A stretch of DNA of 7,972 nucleotides from Proteobacteria bacterium UBA6908 (GTDB taxonomy: Bacteria; Pseudomonadota; Gammaproteobacteria; Acidiferrobacterales; UBA6901), in contig DKBE01000008.1 of NCBI GenBank assembly GCA_002451085.1, positions 6,493-14,464 on the forward strand, in the 5' to 3' direction. Position numbers and translations under genes: made by a program. This document shows positions 6,572-7,972 of this stretch, in pieces. Every line of letters begins with the position of its first letter. Position 1 is the stretch's first letter. The notes beneath the pieces are model-generated. The model had not been told where the DNA came from, made no database searches, and saw nothing but the letters and a program-made list of their open reading frames with translations.

Positions 6572-7286
6572 AGTGCTGCTCATCAGTGCCGCGCTGGCCG
6601 CCGAGCAGCCCGATGCCGCCGCCCTGCTGAAACAGGCCGATGCGCCGCGCCAGTCCTTCCTGCACAGCACCGTGCGCATGCGCGCCACGCTTGAACACGA
6701 TGACGGCACTTCGCAAACCGGCGAGTTCGACGTCTATCTCGGCAACGAGGACCAGCAACTGGTTGTGTTTCGCGACAAGCGCAACAAGGGACGCAAGTTC
6801 CTGACCGTTGGCGACAAATCGTGGCTGATCGTGCCCGGCTCGAAGAATCCGATCGCCGTCACTGCCAGCCAGAAAATGATGGGCGCCAGTTCGTTTGCCG
6901 ACATCGCGCGCGTGCGTCTTGCCACCGACTACACCGGCACACTGCGTGCCGGCATCGAACCCTGTGGCGACCCGGCTCGTCCCTGCCGGGTCGTCGACAT
7001 CACGGCCACCGTGAAAACAGCACCGTATGCCAGTGGCACGCTGTGGATCGACGGCGACGGCTTCCTGCGCAAGGCGATTTACAAACTCGCTTCCGGCAAG
7101 CCCGCCAAGGAAATCCGTTATCGCTACCGGGAGTCTGACGCCGGCCAGTCCATCCCGGCCGGATTGACGCTCACCGACCTGCTGTTTTCAAACCACGCCG
7201 GCAAGACGACACTCGAATACCTTGACCACCGCCCGGCCCGGCATCCGGCCGGCACCTTTGATGTCAGCCAGCAGGCCCGACGCTGA
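6564..7286 (+). CDS. LolA-like outer-membrane lipoprotein-sorting family protein
   Basis: 240 residues with the layout of the 'outer membrane lipoprotein-sorting protein' (LolA-like) family: a short hydrophobic N-terminus (MFEVLLISAALAA, likely cleaved before EQPDAA), helix AAALLKQADAPRQ, then beta-rich repeats including FDVYLGNEDQQLVVFRD, GRKFLTVGDKSWLIVPG, a Met-rich MMGASSFADIARV, GTLWIDGDGFLRKAIYKLASGK and IRYRY. The fold is an incomplete beta-barrel that carries a lipid or lipoprotein acyl chain in the periplasm. Cys124 and Cys131, seven residues apart, could form a disulfide. ATG 6564 is preferred, with GGAG at 6550-6553, and overlaps the permease stop by eight bases. An in-frame GTG at 6528 would add twelve residues with Arg, which could complete the otherwise weak positive n-region, so that start is possible. 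Its coupling to the ABC genes suggests it takes cargo from the permease. The family is well supported; the cargo is unknown. Confidence 0.85.
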   Translation: MFEVLLISAALAAEQPDAAALLKQADAPRQSFLHSTVRMRATLEHDDGTSQTGEFDVYLGNEDQQLVVFRDKRNKGRKFLTVGDKSWLIVPGSKNPIAVTASQKMMGASSFADIARVRLATDYTGTLRAGIEPCGDPARPCRVVDITATVKTAPYASGTLWIDGDGFLRKAIYKLASGKPAKEIRYRYRESDAGQSIPAGLTLTDLLFSNHAGKTTLEYLDHRPARHPAGTFDVSQQARR

Positions 7287-7345
7287 AATAATTTTTCGAT
7301 TTACCGATAATGGAACGACCTGTACTCACCACACCGGTATGAGGT
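7283..7345 (+). promoter_or_regulatory. Promoter and ribosome site of the coiled-coil membrane protein
   Basis: GATAAT (7306-7311, five of six to TATAAT) has CTGAAA 17 bases upstream (7283-7288, four of six to TTGACA), overlapping the end of the LolA-like gene. GAGGT at 7341-7345 is a good Shine-Dalgarno seven bases before ATG 7353. The AT-rich run 7286-7311 stands out against GC-rich surroundings. This points to separate transcription from the ABC unit, with a leader of roughly 35 bases. Confidence 0.45.
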
Positions 7346-7352
7346 ATATGAC

Positions 7353-7700
7353 ATGGCTGCCTGGCTCGTTCCCGCACTGAAAGCTGTTCTCCCCCATGTC
7401 GGAACCATCATTTCCGCGGCGATCCCGGTCTTCACCAAAAAATCACAGGAAGCCGAGGCTGGGCCATCTGGCCTGCTGCAAAAGCAAATTACCGAATTGC
7501 AAACGGCTGCCGCCCAAAACGCGGAGAATATCCGCGAACTGGCCGGTCAATTACAGACCACGGTCACCGCGCTGGAGCAATCGGCCGCCCTGGTCGAGAA
7601 ACGAATGCGGCGCCTGCTCCTTTTCAGCATTCTCTCCGCCGCGGTCGCTTTGTTCGCCCTGGGGATGACCCTTTGGAGCATGATGGCGGTTGCACTGTAG
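7353..7700 (+). CDS. Small coiled-coil membrane protein of unknown function
   Basis: 115 residues; I do not recognise a named family. Three parts are visible. Residues 1-28 (AAWLVPALKAVLPHVGTIISAAIPVF) are hydrophobic and perhaps membrane-inserting. Residues about 38-84 are rich in Gln, Glu and Ala with spaced Leu/Ile/Val (LLQKQITELQ, ENIRELAGQLQTTVTALEQ), a probable coiled coil. After the basic patch EKRMRRLL, residues 87-113 (LLLFSILSAAVALFALGMTLWSMM) form a clear transmembrane helix. The basic patch before that helix suggests the coiled coil is cytoplasmic. The start is well supported by GAGGT seven bases upstream, and codon use resembles its neighbours. It may oligomerise at the inner membrane. 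It has its own promoter, so a link to the ABC genes is not shown. Confidence 0.8.
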   Translation: MAAWLVPALKAVLPHVGTIISAAIPVFTKKSQEAEAGPSGLLQKQITELQTAAAQNAENIRELAGQLQTTVTALEQSAALVEKRMRRLLLFSILSAAVALFALGMTLWSMMAVAL

Positions 7701-7790
7701 TTTGAGCACCGCATCGCGAATTGAAGTGCGATAAGCTTCCCGTGGTCCAGCCGACTGTTGATGGGCCTGACACTGGTTGGCGCGCGACAC

Positions 7791-7850
7791 TTGTCCACAC
7801 ATAGCGGCGGGCGTAGGCTGTCGTCACAGGAAGAATAAACAGCGAGGGAG
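7791..7850 (+). promoter_or_regulatory. Promoter and ribosome site of the right-edge gene
   Basis: TTGTCC (7791-7796) and TAGGCT (7814-7819) are 17 bases apart, an acceptable sigma70-like pair of the kind seen in GC-rich gammaproteobacteria. GAGGGAG (7844-7850) is a strong Shine-Dalgarno just before ATG 7855. The rest of the 7701-7854 gap shows only a weak five-base inverted repeat (ATCGC/GCGAT near 7714-7733) with no T-run. Confidence 0.45.
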
Positions 7851-7854
7851 CGCC

Positions 7855-7972
7855 ATGGAAATCCGCACGGTCCGCAAGCCCGGCGACAAGGGCACGCAGG
7901 GGCTCATGAAGCAATACGGCGAGCGACTGGTGTGTATCCGCTACCGTTACGACCCGGCCCGCAAAAAGCGCT
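7855..7972 (+). CDS. Small basic conserved-looking protein, 3' end outside the window
   Basis: The first 39 codons of a gene that leaves the right edge, starting MEIRTVRKPGDKGTQG and continuing LMKQYGERLVCIRYRYDPARKKR. It is strongly basic, with a compact beta-like VCIRYRYD segment. From memory it resembles short uncharacterised proteobacterial proteins with a 'TVRKPG...G...YGDRLVCVRYRYD' pattern, but I cannot name a family or function. A strong ribosome site precedes the ATG. Basic charge would fit nucleic-acid binding; this is only a guess. Confidence 0.7.
   Translation, partial: MEIRTVRKPGDKGTQGLMKQYGERLVCIRYRYDPARKKR

Noticed and set aside
7264..7296. TCAGC/GCTGA stem followed by ATTTTT after the LolA-like gene as a terminator
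   Set aside because: The stem has only five pairs, a 13-base loop, and the T-run is displaced by five bases; the AT-rich run is better read as part of the next promoter.
1..7972. CRISPR array, tRNA, insertion sequence or attachment site
   Set aside because: No regularly spaced repeats, cloverleaf-like segments, transposase motifs or terminal inverted repeats were seen on either strand.

Overview
The window is a GC-rich, densely coded chromosomal segment that looks gammaproteobacterial, in the Xanthomonadales/Nevskiales range. I infer this from protein style, codon bias and sigma70-like promoters with TATACT/TAGACT -10 boxes; no rRNA, tRNA or marker gene is present to fix the taxon. I see no mobile element, CRISPR array, tRNA or prophage signature.

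Layout. Bases 1-2189 (minus strand) carry most of a large thiamine-diphosphate enzyme. Its C-terminal half reads like a phosphoketolase, while its N-terminal half keeps transketolase signatures; its 3' end lies beyond the left edge. Divergent from it, across a 91-bp AT-rich gap, is an IclR-family regulator (2281-3042). A class V PLP aminotransferase of the alanine/serine-glyoxylate type follows (3121-4251) with its own good promoter, then a small DUF2784 membrane protein (4272-4625). A tightly coupled three-gene unit follows: an ABC ATPase (4659-5351), an FtsX/MacB-type permease (5348-6571) and a LolA-like periplasmic protein (6564-7286). These genes overlap by 4 and 8 bp. The right end holds a 115-residue coiled-coil/membrane protein of unknown function (7353-7700) and the first 39 codons of a small basic conserved-looking protein (7855 to the edge).

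How the genes may work together. The left half looks like a regulated metabolic module. The aminotransferase class makes or consumes glyoxylate, or makes hydroxypyruvate from serine. Hydroxypyruvate is a classic two-carbon donor for transketolase-type enzymes, so the divergent phosphoketolase-like enzyme could use it or a related ketol, with the IclR protein controlling one or both genes. This is inference from gene context and families. The IclR/enzyme gap contains two 16-bp near-identical elements 19 bp apart, a strong operator candidate that touches the regulator's start codon. The right half is an export/lipid-trafficking style ABC system in which the ATPase and permease probably extract a lipid or lipoprotein-like cargo from the inner membrane and the LolA-like protein receives it in the periplasm.

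Two genes (the IclR gene and the ABC ATPase) have a -10-like hexamer ending 7 bases before ATG and no Shine-Dalgarno, which suggests leaderless mRNAs.
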